A DNA stretch of 64,000 nucleotides from positions 124,001 through 188,000 of the forward strand of contig NZ_KB892377.1 in the NCBI RefSeq assembly GCF_000373785.1. Direction: 5' to 3'. A model generated the notes under the pieces. It did not search any database. It saw only the letters and a list, made by a program, of their open reading frames with translations, and was not told the origin of the DNA. The DNA comes from Erysipelothrix tonsillarum DSM 14972 (GTDB taxonomy: Bacteria > Bacillota_I > Bacilli_A > Erysipelotrichales > Erysipelotrichaceae). The position numbers and the translations under genes were made by a program. How positions within the stretch are numbered: the first letter of the stretch is position 1; every line of letters begins with the position of its first letter. Below, in pieces: positions 18,232 to 26,377 of the stretch.

Positions 18232-18947
18232 TGGCGGATACCACAGCGAATTCAATTTTATTTTTAAATGCATTTGTTCAAATCGAAATGTTTTTACGAG
18301 ACTTGTTGAATAATCCTAATGTTGGATTTGTACAAATGGTGCATATGGCAGCTCAAAAGGATGATACAATCCGTCATTTTCAAACTGATTTAATCGAATA
18401 TGCTCAATTGCGTAATGCGATTGTTCATAATCGCGGTGGAAATGAAGAAGCAATCGCTGAACCGCACGATGTAGTTGTTTCTCAAATTCAAAAGATTGTC
18501 TCACGGATTTATCATCGAAAGACAGTGAGGGATCTCGTTGATGGTCATCCTTTTGTGGTTTCTGTCGATACCTATCTTGTGGATATGGTGAAACGTCAGG
18601 ATAATAAACATTATTCTGCGATACCGGTGTATAATGATGATGTTTATGTAGGTGTTATTCATCCACGCTTATATCAAAGGCTCATGGAAGATTCAACACG
18701 TACGACTTATGATTTAACACCGATGCGTGTTGATGAACTGCTGCAGTATTATCAACCCGATGATCGGGTTGTTTTTGTTCCTGAATCAATGTCTGTTCCG
18801 AAATTGTTAGAGGTCTATCAGTCCAACCATAACCGTGGAAAGAGCGTGATAGCGATTATCGTAACAAAGTCTGGAAAGCAAAATGAAAAACCGCTGGGTA
18901 TTTTTACCGTTGCGGATTTACCAATTCTTATACGTGAACTTGAATAA
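18231..18947 (+). CDS. HEPN-like N-terminal domain fused to a CBS-domain pair, unknown function
   Basis: I do not recognise a named family for this 238-residue cytosolic protein. The N-terminal half is helical and contains LRNAIVHNRGG, with an Arg-x4-His spacing (RNAIVH) seen in HEPN and DUF4145-like domains. Residues from about 100 on resemble a CBS tandem: HPFVVSVDTYLVDMV, AIPVYNDDVYVGVIH, then VFVPESMSVPKLLEV and GIFTVADL. CBS pairs usually bind adenine nucleotides. It starts at GTG 18231, overlaps the LCP gene and follows AAGGAGGG, so it is coupled to it. A nucleotide-gated regulator or RNase is possible but unproven. Confidence 0.7.
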   Translation: MADTTANSILFLNAFVQIEMFLRDLLNNPNVGFVQMVHMAAQKDDTIRHFQTDLIEYAQLRNAIVHNRGGNEEAIAEPHDVVVSQIQKIVSRIYHRKTVRDLVDGHPFVVSVDTYLVDMVKRQDNKHYSAIPVYNDDVYVGVIHPRLYQRLMEDSTRTTYDLTPMRVDELLQYYQPDDRVVFVPESMSVPKLLEVYQSNHNRGKSVIAIIVTKSGKQNEKPLGIFTVADLPILIRELE

Positions 18948-18968
18948 TGATGCATTAACGTGTATATT
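18940..18968 (+). promoter_or_regulatory. Promoter of murB-murJ
   Basis: TTGAAT (18940-18945), 17 bp, TATATT (18963-18968). The -35 overlaps the stop codon region of the upstream gene. Confidence 0.65.
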
Positions 18969-19001
18969 TATCATTGGTAACACTATATAAAAGGAGTTCT
19001 T

Positions 19002-19883
19002 ATGGCAGATTATTTTGTGATGAAAAATGCGTCGTTAAAACGCTATAATACAATGAGGTTAGATGTAACCGCAGAGACGGTGATTATACCTCATACTGTT
19101 GACGGATTAGTGGAAGCATTACGCGACCATCAAGGGAAACGCATTGTATTAGTTGGGAATGGATCAAATATGATTTTTTCTCAAGAACACTATGATGATA
19201 ATACTGTGTTTATTATTACGATTCTATTAAATGATTTAGAGATTATTGATAACGAAATTGTTGCGGAAGCAGGGGTACGTCTAAACCGTCTTGCATGGTT
19301 TGCGTGCGAGCAATCCTTAGGTGATATGGAATTCTGTGAAGATATTCCAGGTACTGTCGGTGGTGCTTTAATTATGAATGCGGGACAATGGCAATATGCT
19401 ATAGGACAATTTGTGAGTTGGATTGATGTATTCAACTATGAAACGCAAGAAGTCGAACGTCTGATTCCGGATGAATCATTCTTTGGATATCGTTATTCAC
19501 GACTGAATGATCTTCCTGTTTATGTATTGCGAAGTGGATTAAAAACAATTGAAGGGGATTACAATCAAGCCCTAGAAAAAATGCTTTATTATCGTCATGA
19601 ACGTTATGTGAAGCAACCCCGTAATTATGCGAACGCAGGGAGTGTTTTTAAACGCCCTAAAGATAAAGATGGGGAATCATTATTTGTATGGAAGCTCTTT
19701 GATGGTGTTGATTTACGCGGTTTCCGGGTTGGCGATGCAATGGTATCTGAAAAACATCCTGGATTTATAGTGAATGTGGGTCATGCATCGGTTGATGATG
19801 TTCATGCTGTTATTCACGAGTGTAAAAAACGTGTTAAAGATGAATATGATGTTGATTTAGAACTAGAATGGCGTGTAATCTAA
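19002..19883 (+). CDS. murB: UDP-N-acetylenolpyruvoylglucosamine reductase MurB
   Basis: MurB reduces enolpyruvyl-UDP-GlcNAc to UDP-MurNAc with FAD and NADPH, the second committed step of peptidoglycan synthesis. The 293-residue protein shows the FAD-binding VLVGNGSNMIFS region, EDIPGTVGGALIMNAGQW, the SRLNDLPVYVLRSG strand, and YANAGSVFKRP with the proton-donor serine. It begins at ATG 19002 after AAGGAG and is followed by murJ after a single base. It has its own promoter. The other Mur ligases in this window lie in two separate clusters. Confidence 0.94.
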   Translation: MADYFVMKNASLKRYNTMRLDVTAETVIIPHTVDGLVEALRDHQGKRIVLVGNGSNMIFSQEHYDDNTVFIITILLNDLEIIDNEIVAEAGVRLNRLAWFACEQSLGDMEFCEDIPGTVGGALIMNAGQWQYAIGQFVSWIDVFNYETQEVERLIPDESFFGYRYSRLNDLPVYVLRSGLKTIEGDYNQALEKMLYYRHERYVKQPRNYANAGSVFKRPKDKDGESLFVWKLFDGVDLRGFRVGDAMVSEKHPGFIVNVGHASVDDVHAVIHECKKRVKDEYDVDLELEWRVI

Positions 19884-19884
19884 C

Positions 19885-21405
19885 ATGAAAAAGACGACGA
19901 TTATTGTAATGTTTATTGGGGTTCTGTCTAAGGTATTAGGCTTTATCCGTGACATTACTTTATCTTCAATGTTTGGAATGGGTGCGATTACAGATGCATT
20001 TAATGCTTCGGTGGCAATCCCTACGGTCGTTTTATCCGTTATTGGATCGGCCCTCATTACGGGTGTCATACCCATGCTTACCAAGATTTCTCATGAAGAT
20101 AAAAAACGTGGCGATCGATTCGCAAGTAATGTTCTCAATATTATGATTGTCTTTTCCTTAGCCTTGTCCTTGTTTATGTTCTTGGTTCCAGAAGTGGTTC
20201 TTAAAATTGTAGCTGGGGGTTTCAAAGGGGAAACACTCGCGTATGCAGTGGTATTTGTACGAACACTCGCCTTGGGCGTATTCTCAGTTGCAGTGATGCA
20301 ATTGGGTACTGGTTACCTCAATGTAAAGGGAAATTTTATTGTTCCAGCAATGGTGACAATTCCAATGAATATCATTGTTATTGCCGGGATTGCTATCAGT
20401 AGTAAAGCAGGAAATCCCTATATCTTGGGTTATGCACAATTGGTGGCATTGATTGTTCAAGCAATCATTATTCTATTCTTTATGTGGCGCAGTGGTTTTG
20501 TATATCATGCAGTAATCGATTTAAAAGATGATGATTTGCGCTCGATGGTGGCACTCGCATTACCATTGGTTCTCTCGTCGTTCTTGGGTCAATTCAATGA
20601 TATCGTCATGAAAAACTATGCGACAGTTTTACAGGGTGAAGGTGGCTATAGTTACATGACTTACGCTACAAAGCTAATCGGTTTTGTACAAGGAATCTTT
20701 ATTATCGCAATACTTCAAGTTACCTATCCGACAATTGCTAAGAGCGTTGTGGAAAAGGACCCACGCAAAGTGAATGATTCTATTAACGATGCAGTCTTGA
20801 TGATTGCACTGTTTGTACTGCCGGCGATGGTTGGTTTTATTACACTAGCACGTGGTATTGTTGAATTTGTATTCTTACGTGGTGCTGTAACACCGGCCGA
20901 TATTTCGGTGATTGTTCCAATCTTTATTTGCGATACGATTGTTCTCTTTGCATATGCTATGCGGGAATTAATGTTCCGGATTCATTATGCTTATCAGGAT
21001 ATGAAAGGGCCCGTACGCAATACGGTGCTTGTATCGGTACTCTTTGTAGTGGGTATGGTAATCTTTAGTTATATCTTTGGCAAGTTTGGTATGCCACTGG
21101 CGGGATTGTCCTTTGCCTACTCATTAGCGGCACTGGTATCATGTTTTCCACTTTACAAGAGTATGAAAAAACATATACCGCGTTCGCGTTTACGTTTTAT
21201 TGCATTAGATTTTATTAAAATTGCTCTTGCAGCATTGATCATGGGTGTGGTTGTGATCTTGGTGAAAAATCCTATTCAATACCTCATTCCAGGTAAGTTA
21301 TCCACCATCGTAATCATTTTGATTGCTGGATTGGCTTACTTAATTGCAATTCTCGCATTTAAAGTGCAATTTGTACGAAATCTAATCTTAAGTTTTCTGA
21401 AATAA
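19885..21405 (+). CDS. murJ: Lipid II flippase MurJ (MviN)
   Basis: MurJ moves lipid II across the membrane for wall synthesis. The 506-residue integral membrane protein has about 14 helices and the MOP-superfamily start GVLSKVLGFIRDITLSSMFG followed by TDAFNASVAIP. Charged residues expected in the central cavity (early Arg and Asp in GFIRD) are present. It begins one base after the murB stop, so the two genes are coupled. The large terminator behind it separates it from mraZ. Confidence 0.93.
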   Translation: MKKTTIIVMFIGVLSKVLGFIRDITLSSMFGMGAITDAFNASVAIPTVVLSVIGSALITGVIPMLTKISHEDKKRGDRFASNVLNIMIVFSLALSLFMFLVPEVVLKIVAGGFKGETLAYAVVFVRTLALGVFSVAVMQLGTGYLNVKGNFIVPAMVTIPMNIIVIAGIAISSKAGNPYILGYAQLVALIVQAIIILFFMWRSGFVYHAVIDLKDDDLRSMVALALPLVLSSFLGQFNDIVMKNYATVLQGEGGYSYMTYATKLIGFVQGIFIIAILQVTYPTIAKSVVEKDPRKVNDSINDAVLMIALFVLPAMVGFITLARGIVEFVFLRGAVTPADISVIVPIFICDTIVLFAYAMRELMFRIHYAYQDMKGPVRNTVLVSVLFVVGMVIFSYIFGKFGMPLAGLSFAYSLAALVSCFPLYKSMKKHIPRSRLRFIALDFIKIALAALIMGVVVILVKNPIQYLIPGKLSTIVIILIAGLAYLIAILAFKVQFVRNLILSFLK

Positions 21406-21431
21406 TCGTGAAATGTTCATATAAACGCTCT

Positions 21432-21458
21432 AGGAGTGGCTTAAGCCACTCCTTTTTC
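21432..21458 (+). terminator. Intrinsic terminator after murJ
   Basis: Perfect 9-bp arms AGGAGTGGC (21432-21440) and GCCACTCCT (21445-21453) around TTAA, then Ts. Confidence 0.92.
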
Positions 21459-21487
21459 TATGTGTTGATTTCTTCCCATATAACAGG

Positions 21488-21496
21488 TGTTATGAT
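21488..21496 (+). promoter_or_regulatory. Extended -10 promoter of the dcw cluster
   Basis: TG (21488-21489), one base, TATGAT (21491-21496). TTGATT at 21465-21470 is 20 bp away, too far for a normal -35, so the extended -10 probably carries the promoter. Transcription would begin just inside the GTGG repeat array. Confidence 0.6.
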
Positions 21497-21500
21497 ACAA

Positions 21501-21540
21501 TAGTGGTACAAAGTGGTAAGAAGTGGAGGAAAGTGGGGAC
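21501..21540 (+). promoter_or_regulatory. MraZ operator: four GTGG repeats with 10-bp period
   Basis: GTGG occurs at 21503, 21513, 21523 and 21533, exactly 10 bp apart, mostly as AAGTGG. MraZ of Escherichia coli and Mycoplasma binds short TGGG/AAAGTG repeats with this period next to its own gene. The array lies between the -10 and the mraZ start and includes the ribosome binding region. Confidence 0.85.
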
Positions 21541-21546
21541 AATTCA

Positions 21547-21975
21547 ATGTTTATTGGAGAATATCAACACAATATCGATACCAAAGGACGAATCATTGTT
21601 CCAGCTAAATTCCGTGAGGAACTCGGCGAGACAATGATTGTTACGCGTTGGCTCGATGGATGCCTCGCCATTTACACACTTGAACAGTGGCAACAGGTTT
21701 ACGAAAACCTTAAAAAATTGCCATCAACAAAACGAGAAGTTCGTATGTATACACATATGATCATGTCTAAAGCAGCAGAATGTGACTTAGATTCACAAGG
21801 ACGCATTCGAATCCCTGCGCATTTAACACAAGAAGCACAACTCGTAAAGAATTGTGTTGTTGTTGGTGTAAGTGATCACGTAGAAATATGGGATCAAGCA
21901 CGATGGACAGATTACTGTGAAGCTGCGAGCGAGAATTTTGAAGAAATAGCAGAATCGCTAACGGAGTTTTTCTAA
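21547..21975 (+). CDS. mraZ: Transcriptional regulator MraZ
   Basis: MraZ binds DNA repeats upstream of the division and cell wall cluster. The 142-residue protein has two SpoVT/AbrB-like halves: HNIDTKGRIIVPAKFREELG and AECDLDSQGRIRIPAHL. The start at ATG 21547 gives the canonical MFIGEYQ; longer in-frame starts would run into the operator repeats. Its stop overlaps the rsmH start (TAATG). The four-copy operator just upstream implies autoregulation. Confidence 0.96.
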   Translation: MFIGEYQHNIDTKGRIIVPAKFREELGETMIVTRWLDGCLAIYTLEQWQQVYENLKKLPSTKREVRMYTHMIMSKAAECDLDSQGRIRIPAHLTQEAQLVKNCVVVGVSDHVEIWDQARWTDYCEAASENFEEIAESLTEFF

Positions 21976-22886
21976 TGAAACATATATCAGTCATGCTTAA
22001 TGAAACAATTGAATTATTAAATATTAATCCAGAAGGGATATATGTTGATGCAACATTAGGAGCTGGAGGTCATAGTTACGAAATTTGTAAACATTTGACT
22101 ACCGGTAGGCTTATTGGATTCGATAAAGATCTGGATGCCATTGAACGTACATCGAAGCGCTTAGCAGAATTCGGGGATAAAGTAACCATGGTTCATGGTA
22201 GCTATACGCAACTTACCGAAAAACTTCAGGAACTTGGAATTGAAGCGGTGGATGGGGTTCTATTTGATTTAGGGGTATCGTCGCCACAATTTGATGACGG
22301 TGACCGAGGCTTTAGTTATCGTTTTGATAGTCGTTTAGATATGCGTATGGATCAAACACAAGCATTGAGTGCTTATGAAGTCGTTAATGAATATGCAGAA
22401 GAAGATTTAGTTCAAATTCTTAAGGATAATTCCGATGAGCGTTATGCTCGAAGGATTGTAAAGCAAATCATGGAAAACCGCCCCGTTGAAACAACGTTTG
22501 AACTCGTTGATCTTATAAAACGTGCTTATCCAGGAAAAGAGTTAAAAAAAGGACATCCAGCAAAGAAAACATTTCAAGCCTTGCGGATTGAAGTCAATAA
22601 TGAGTTCGAAGAGGTTAAGGATGCTGTCGAGCAGGCTGTTCTAGCTATTAAACCGGGTGGACGCGTTGTTGTGATTACCTTCCATTCAATTGAGGATAGA
22701 ATTGTTAAACGAATTTTCAGTAATTATGGTAAACCGAAAAAGGTGGATCCACGATTACCTATTATTGAAGAAGAAATACTTAATTACAAATTGGTTTCAA
22801 AGGCACTCAAAGCCTCTGCAGAAGAATTAGAATTTAATAATCGCGCACATAGTGCAATCTTAAGAGGAATTGAAAGGGTGAAATAA
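21975..22886 (+). CDS. rsmH: 16S rRNA (cytosine(1402)-N(4))-methyltransferase RsmH (MraW)
   Basis: RsmH methylates C1402 in the ribosomal P site. The 303-residue protein has the SAM-binding motif VDATLGAGGHSYEI, then LFDLGVSSPQFDDGDRGFS and the substrate helix KKTFQALRIEVNNE. The C-terminal VITFHSIEDRIVKR motif and NNRAHSAILR end are typical. It overlaps mraZ by one base and precedes ftsL by 2 nt, the standard dcw order. Confidence 0.96.
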   Translation: MKHISVMLNETIELLNINPEGIYVDATLGAGGHSYEICKHLTTGRLIGFDKDLDAIERTSKRLAEFGDKVTMVHGSYTQLTEKLQELGIEAVDGVLFDLGVSSPQFDDGDRGFSYRFDSRLDMRMDQTQALSAYEVVNEYAEEDLVQILKDNSDERYARRIVKQIMENRPVETTFELVDLIKRAYPGKELKKGHPAKKTFQALRIEVNNEFEEVKDAVEQAVLAIKPGGRVVVITFHSIEDRIVKRIFSNYGKPKKVDPRLPIIEEEILNYKLVSKALKASAEELEFNNRAHSAILRGIERVK

Positions 22887-22888
22887 TT

Positions 22889-23191
22889 GTGGCAAAACAC
22901 GTAATTAAAAGAAAAAAGAAAACGATTCGTTGGAGTGGATTAGTTGGATTTGTATTCACGATGGCATTATTATTTTCATTTGTTACGCAGATTTTTGTTC
23001 GTTCGGAAAATGCACGCTTAGCACGCGAAATTCAAGTTGTGAAGCAACAACAGGCAGATATTAATGTTAATAATGAAAAACTTACTGCTGAGATTCAAGA
23101 TTTAAGTGACTCAAACCGTGTTGTATCAATTGCAACAGAGGCGGGTCTTGATAACACACATAATGTTGTGACCGTAAAGCATGGTGATTAG
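22889..23191 (+). CDS. ftsL: Cell division protein FtsL
   Basis: The 100-residue bitopic protein has a basic cytosolic tail (KHVIKRKKKTIRW), one helix (about 18-37), and an extracytoplasmic coiled coil (about 40-75, with EIQVVKQQQADINVNNEKL). FtsL works with DivIC and DivIB to activate septal wall synthesis. Sequence conservation in this family is low. The call rests on size, topology and position between rsmH and the division PBP. Start is GTG 22889 with GAAAGGGTG upstream. Confidence 0.85.
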   Translation: MAKHVIKRKKKTIRWSGLVGFVFTMALLFSFVTQIFVRSENARLAREIQVVKQQQADINVNNEKLTAEIQDLSDSNRVVSIATEAGLDNTHNVVTVKHGD

Positions 23192-23193
23192 AT

Positions 23194-25374
23194 TTGGAAA
23201 AGAAGAAGTTACGAAAAAGTGCAAACTATAAAGTCTTAATTGTTTCAATCACAATGGCGCTCCTCTTTGTTGTAGTGGGTGCCAATGTTTTTGTTGTATC
23301 CGTACTTGGGTATCATTTGAACTCGGGCACGGATTTTCGTGATGATATCAATGGCATTCATACTGTAGAACGTAAAATTCCAGCAAATCGCGGGAAAATT
23401 GTCGACCGAAATGATACTGTAATTGCTCAAGACCTTGTAGCCTACACGCTGCAAGCAAGTCTGGACGAGTCACGAATGAATTCTGATAAAACTCCGGCAC
23501 ATATTGATGATAAAGAGAAAGCCGCTAAGGTAATCAGTGAGGTGTTGGGAACCCCTTATGACCAAATTATGGATATTATTAGCCAAGATGCGTTGCAGGT
23601 TGAATTTGGTTATGCTGGGAAGTACCTAACTTTAGATCAAAAAACGGCGCTTGAAGCATCGGGTGTTCCTGGTTTGATGTTTGAGAAAATTATTACCCGC
23701 AATTATCCACTCAAAGTATTTGCTTCAAAATTGATTGGCTACTCTCAATATGATGAATTAGAGGAAGCTCAGATTGGTCAAATGGGTCTTGAAAGTGCCT
23801 TTAATGATGAGCTAGAAGGAACAAATGGATTTGAACAATATACGCATGATCGTGATAATTTCCGACTTCGCTTTGATGATGGTCAACGTAAAGACCCAGT
23901 TAATGGTAATGATATTAAGTTGACCCTTGATCGTGGTATTCAAGATTCTCTTGAACGTGCGCTTGTAGGAATTACACAAGATCCTGGGGTTAAGGCTTCT
24001 GAAGCATGGGGTCTTGTGATGGAAGTCAAAACAGGAAAAATTCTTGCATGGGGTGATGCACCAAGTTTTGATCCGAACGCGCCCGATTTTACAAACGGAT
24101 TTACGAACCGTGTTTCACAAAGTACTTTCGAACCTGGATCAACAATGAAAACATTTACGGTGGCAGCAGCGATCGAAGAAGGGGTTTGGAATAATGAGGA
24201 AACCTTTGATTCGAATCCGTTCCATGTTGGTGTTGAGAATAATAAAGCATTCCGCCTTCCAAGTGAGGACGGAAGCGTTCATACTATAACCAATGCCGGT
24301 GGATATACCTACGGCCAAATGCGATATGATTATGGTTATGCTTTAAGTTCTAACGTTATGATTGCAGAACTGCTCACAAATAAATTAGATCCAGAGGTGC
24401 ATCATGATTACCTCTATAAACTCGGCTTTTTCAAAAATGTAAATACAGATAAAATACCTGAAGAACAAGGTTATGATTTATGGCAAGAACCGCTTGAAAA
24501 AATCAGTAATGGTTTTGGACAAGGGTCAAGTGCTTCAGTCCTTCAGTTAGCTCAAGCCTATACTGCGGTATTGAATAAAGGAGTCATGGTTAAACCTTAT
24601 TATATCGATGAGATTAAAAATTCTGAGACAGGTGAAGTTACTTATAAAGGACAAACACAGAACCTTGGTCGTGTTTTTTCAGAAGAAACTTCAAAAAAAG
24701 TGCAAGATTTAATGCGATATGTTGTAGATATTACGGGTTCAGGGTATCGTTTTAATATCGCAGAGACAAATGTAATCGCGAAAACAGGAACCGCACAGAC
24801 TGTTGTGGAGGGGGTTCCAGGATATTCGCCAACAATCTATAACTTCTCCAGTGCTGTAGCTTTACCATACGAAGACCCGGAAGTCTTGGTTTATACAGCT
24901 TATAAAGCGAACTATGGCCATGATGTCGATTATTCTGCGGTATATATCCGCGATGTGTTGCACAAAATTGCAGCTACTTATGGCATGACTAATAAGGGTG
25001 GTAAGGAATCAATTACTGAAATTACCGTTCAGGAATTAGAAAACTATATCAACACTCCAGTCAATAAGGCGAAAGAATCATTGGAAGCTTTAGGCTATAA
25101 ACCGATTCTAATCGGTGATGGTGAAACGGTTATTAATCAACAACCTGAGGTGAACCGTCAAGTCATTAATAATGAGCGTGTGTACCTTTATACAGGGGAT
25201 CATAATATGACGATGCCTGATTTTAAAGGGTGGACACGAAAAGAAGTGTTGAGTTTTATGAGCATTTCGGGGTTAAATGTTGAATTATCGGGCTCCGGTT
25301 ATGTGGTTGAACAGTCCATCCAACCCGGCACCGTTTTCACGAAAGAAGATACGATTTCATTAAAACTGAACTAA
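23194..25374 (+). CDS. Division penicillin-binding protein with PASTA domains (PBP2B/PBP2X type)
   Basis: This class B PBP crosslinks septal peptidoglycan. The 726-residue protein has one N-terminal helix (about 15-35) and a pedestal domain (RKIPANRGKIVDRNDTVIA). The transpeptidase domain has the nucleophile Ser316 with Lys319 (GSTMK), SSN (385-387) and KTG (530-532). Two C-terminal PASTA modules (about 600-726) bind peptidoglycan, as in PBP2X. It starts at TTG 23194, 2 nt after ftsL. It is the likely beta-lactam target of the division machinery. Confidence 0.94.
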   Translation: MEKKKLRKSANYKVLIVSITMALLFVVVGANVFVVSVLGYHLNSGTDFRDDINGIHTVERKIPANRGKIVDRNDTVIAQDLVAYTLQASLDESRMNSDKTPAHIDDKEKAAKVISEVLGTPYDQIMDIISQDALQVEFGYAGKYLTLDQKTALEASGVPGLMFEKIITRNYPLKVFASKLIGYSQYDELEEAQIGQMGLESAFNDELEGTNGFEQYTHDRDNFRLRFDDGQRKDPVNGNDIKLTLDRGIQDSLERALVGITQDPGVKASEAWGLVMEVKTGKILAWGDAPSFDPNAPDFTNGFTNRVSQSTFEPGSTMKTFTVAAAIEEGVWNNEETFDSNPFHVGVENNKAFRLPSEDGSVHTITNAGGYTYGQMRYDYGYALSSNVMIAELLTNKLDPEVHHDYLYKLGFFKNVNTDKIPEEQGYDLWQEPLEKISNGFGQGSSASVLQLAQAYTAVLNKGVMVKPYYIDEIKNSETGEVTYKGQTQNLGRVFSEETSKKVQDLMRYVVDITGSGYRFNIAETNVIAKTGTAQTVVEGVPGYSPTIYNFSSAVALPYEDPEVLVYTAYKANYGHDVDYSAVYIRDVLHKIAATYGMTNKGGKESITEITVQELENYINTPVNKAKESLEALGYKPILIGDGETVINQQPEVNRQVINNERVYLYTGDHNMTMPDFKGWTRKEVLSFMSISGLNVELSGSGYVVEQSIQPGTVFTKEDTISLKLN

Positions 25375-25379
25375 GAATT

Positions 25380-25388
25380 TGGTATAAT
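25380..25388 (+). promoter_or_regulatory. Extended -10 promoter before mraY
   Basis: TG (25380-25381), one base, TATAAT (25383-25388), in the 39-nt gap between the PBP gene and mraY. It would give mraY-murD a second transcript. Confidence 0.6.
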
Positions 25389-25413
25389 GAGTAAGATGTA
25401 AGGGAGAAAGATT

Positions 25414-26376
25414 ATGATTGTAGGAATTTTAGCGATGCTGACAGCATTTGCATTGAGCGTAGTTGCTTACCCAAGGTTTATCAATTACCTTCAAGAAAGT
25501 AAGATGGAACAAAAAGTAAGTGAATATGCATTGGATGAATTTAAAAATAAACAAAAAACACCTACATTTGGCGGATTTATCTTTGTGATTGTTCCGGTAA
25601 TTGTGGCCTTGATATTTAATGGATTCAATTTTAACGGTTCTGTAATACTCCTTATTGGGGTATATGCAGCTTATGCACTTATAGGACTGATTGATGATTA
25701 CAAAATCGTTAAAGAGGGTAAAAATGATGGATTATCACCGCGTCTAAAAATGTTTGGACAGTTGGTACTTGCGGTTGCATTCTATATTGTATATATCAAA
25801 ATGGGTGGCGATAATAAACTTGCAATTCCATTTATGAAAGAACCGCTTGACTTAGGATGGGTTTATTTACCTCTTTTAATGTTTATTTTTGCAGGATCAT
25901 CTAATGCCGTAAACTTAACCGATGGAATGGATGGCTTAGCCGCCGGAACCAGTGTTATTGCATTTGTGGCTTTTGCGATTGTAGCATACTCAATGAATCG
26001 TATGGATATCTTTATGGTTATTTTAGCGGTTATTGGGTCATTATGTGGCTTTTTAGTTTTCAATCATAAACCCGCAAAAATATTTATGGGTGATGTTGGG
26101 TCACTTGCACTTGGAGCTTTATTTGCAGGTGTTGCAGTACTTCTTAACAAAGAAATCTTATTAGCAATTGTTGGTGGTGTTTTTGTTTTCGAAACACTGT
26201 GTGTAATCATCCAACGTACGTCGTGGAAACTAAGACATAAAAAAGTCTTTAAATATACACCAATTCACTACAGTTTTACTTTGAATGGCTGGAAAGAAGA
26301 AAATGTCGTCAATTTCTTTTATGCCCTCGGGGTTGCTTTTGCTGTAATCGGCCTCGCACTTAACGCTATCGCCTAA
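25414..26376 (+). CDS. mraY: Phospho-MurNAc-pentapeptide transferase MraY
   Basis: MraY makes lipid I from UDP-MurNAc-pentapeptide and undecaprenyl phosphate. The 320-residue protein has about ten helices. It shows the aspartate pair in ALIGLIDDYKIV, the NLTDGMDGLAAG segment, the MGDVGSLALGA loop and a histidine-rich YTPIHYSFTLNGW loop near the C-terminus. RBS AAGGGAG precedes ATG 25414. The gene is followed one base after its stop by murD. Confidence 0.96.
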   Translation: MIVGILAMLTAFALSVVAYPRFINYLQESKMEQKVSEYALDEFKNKQKTPTFGGFIFVIVPVIVALIFNGFNFNGSVILLIGVYAAYALIGLIDDYKIVKEGKNDGLSPRLKMFGQLVLAVAFYIVYIKMGGDNKLAIPFMKEPLDLGWVYLPLLMFIFAGSSNAVNLTDGMDGLAAGTSVIAFVAFAIVAYSMNRMDIFMVILAVIGSLCGFLVFNHKPAKIFMGDVGSLALGALFAGVAVLLNKEILLAIVGGVFVFETLCVIIQRTSWKLRHKKVFKYTPIHYSFTLNGWKEENVVNFFYALGVAFAVIGLALNAIA

Positions 26377-26377
26377 A

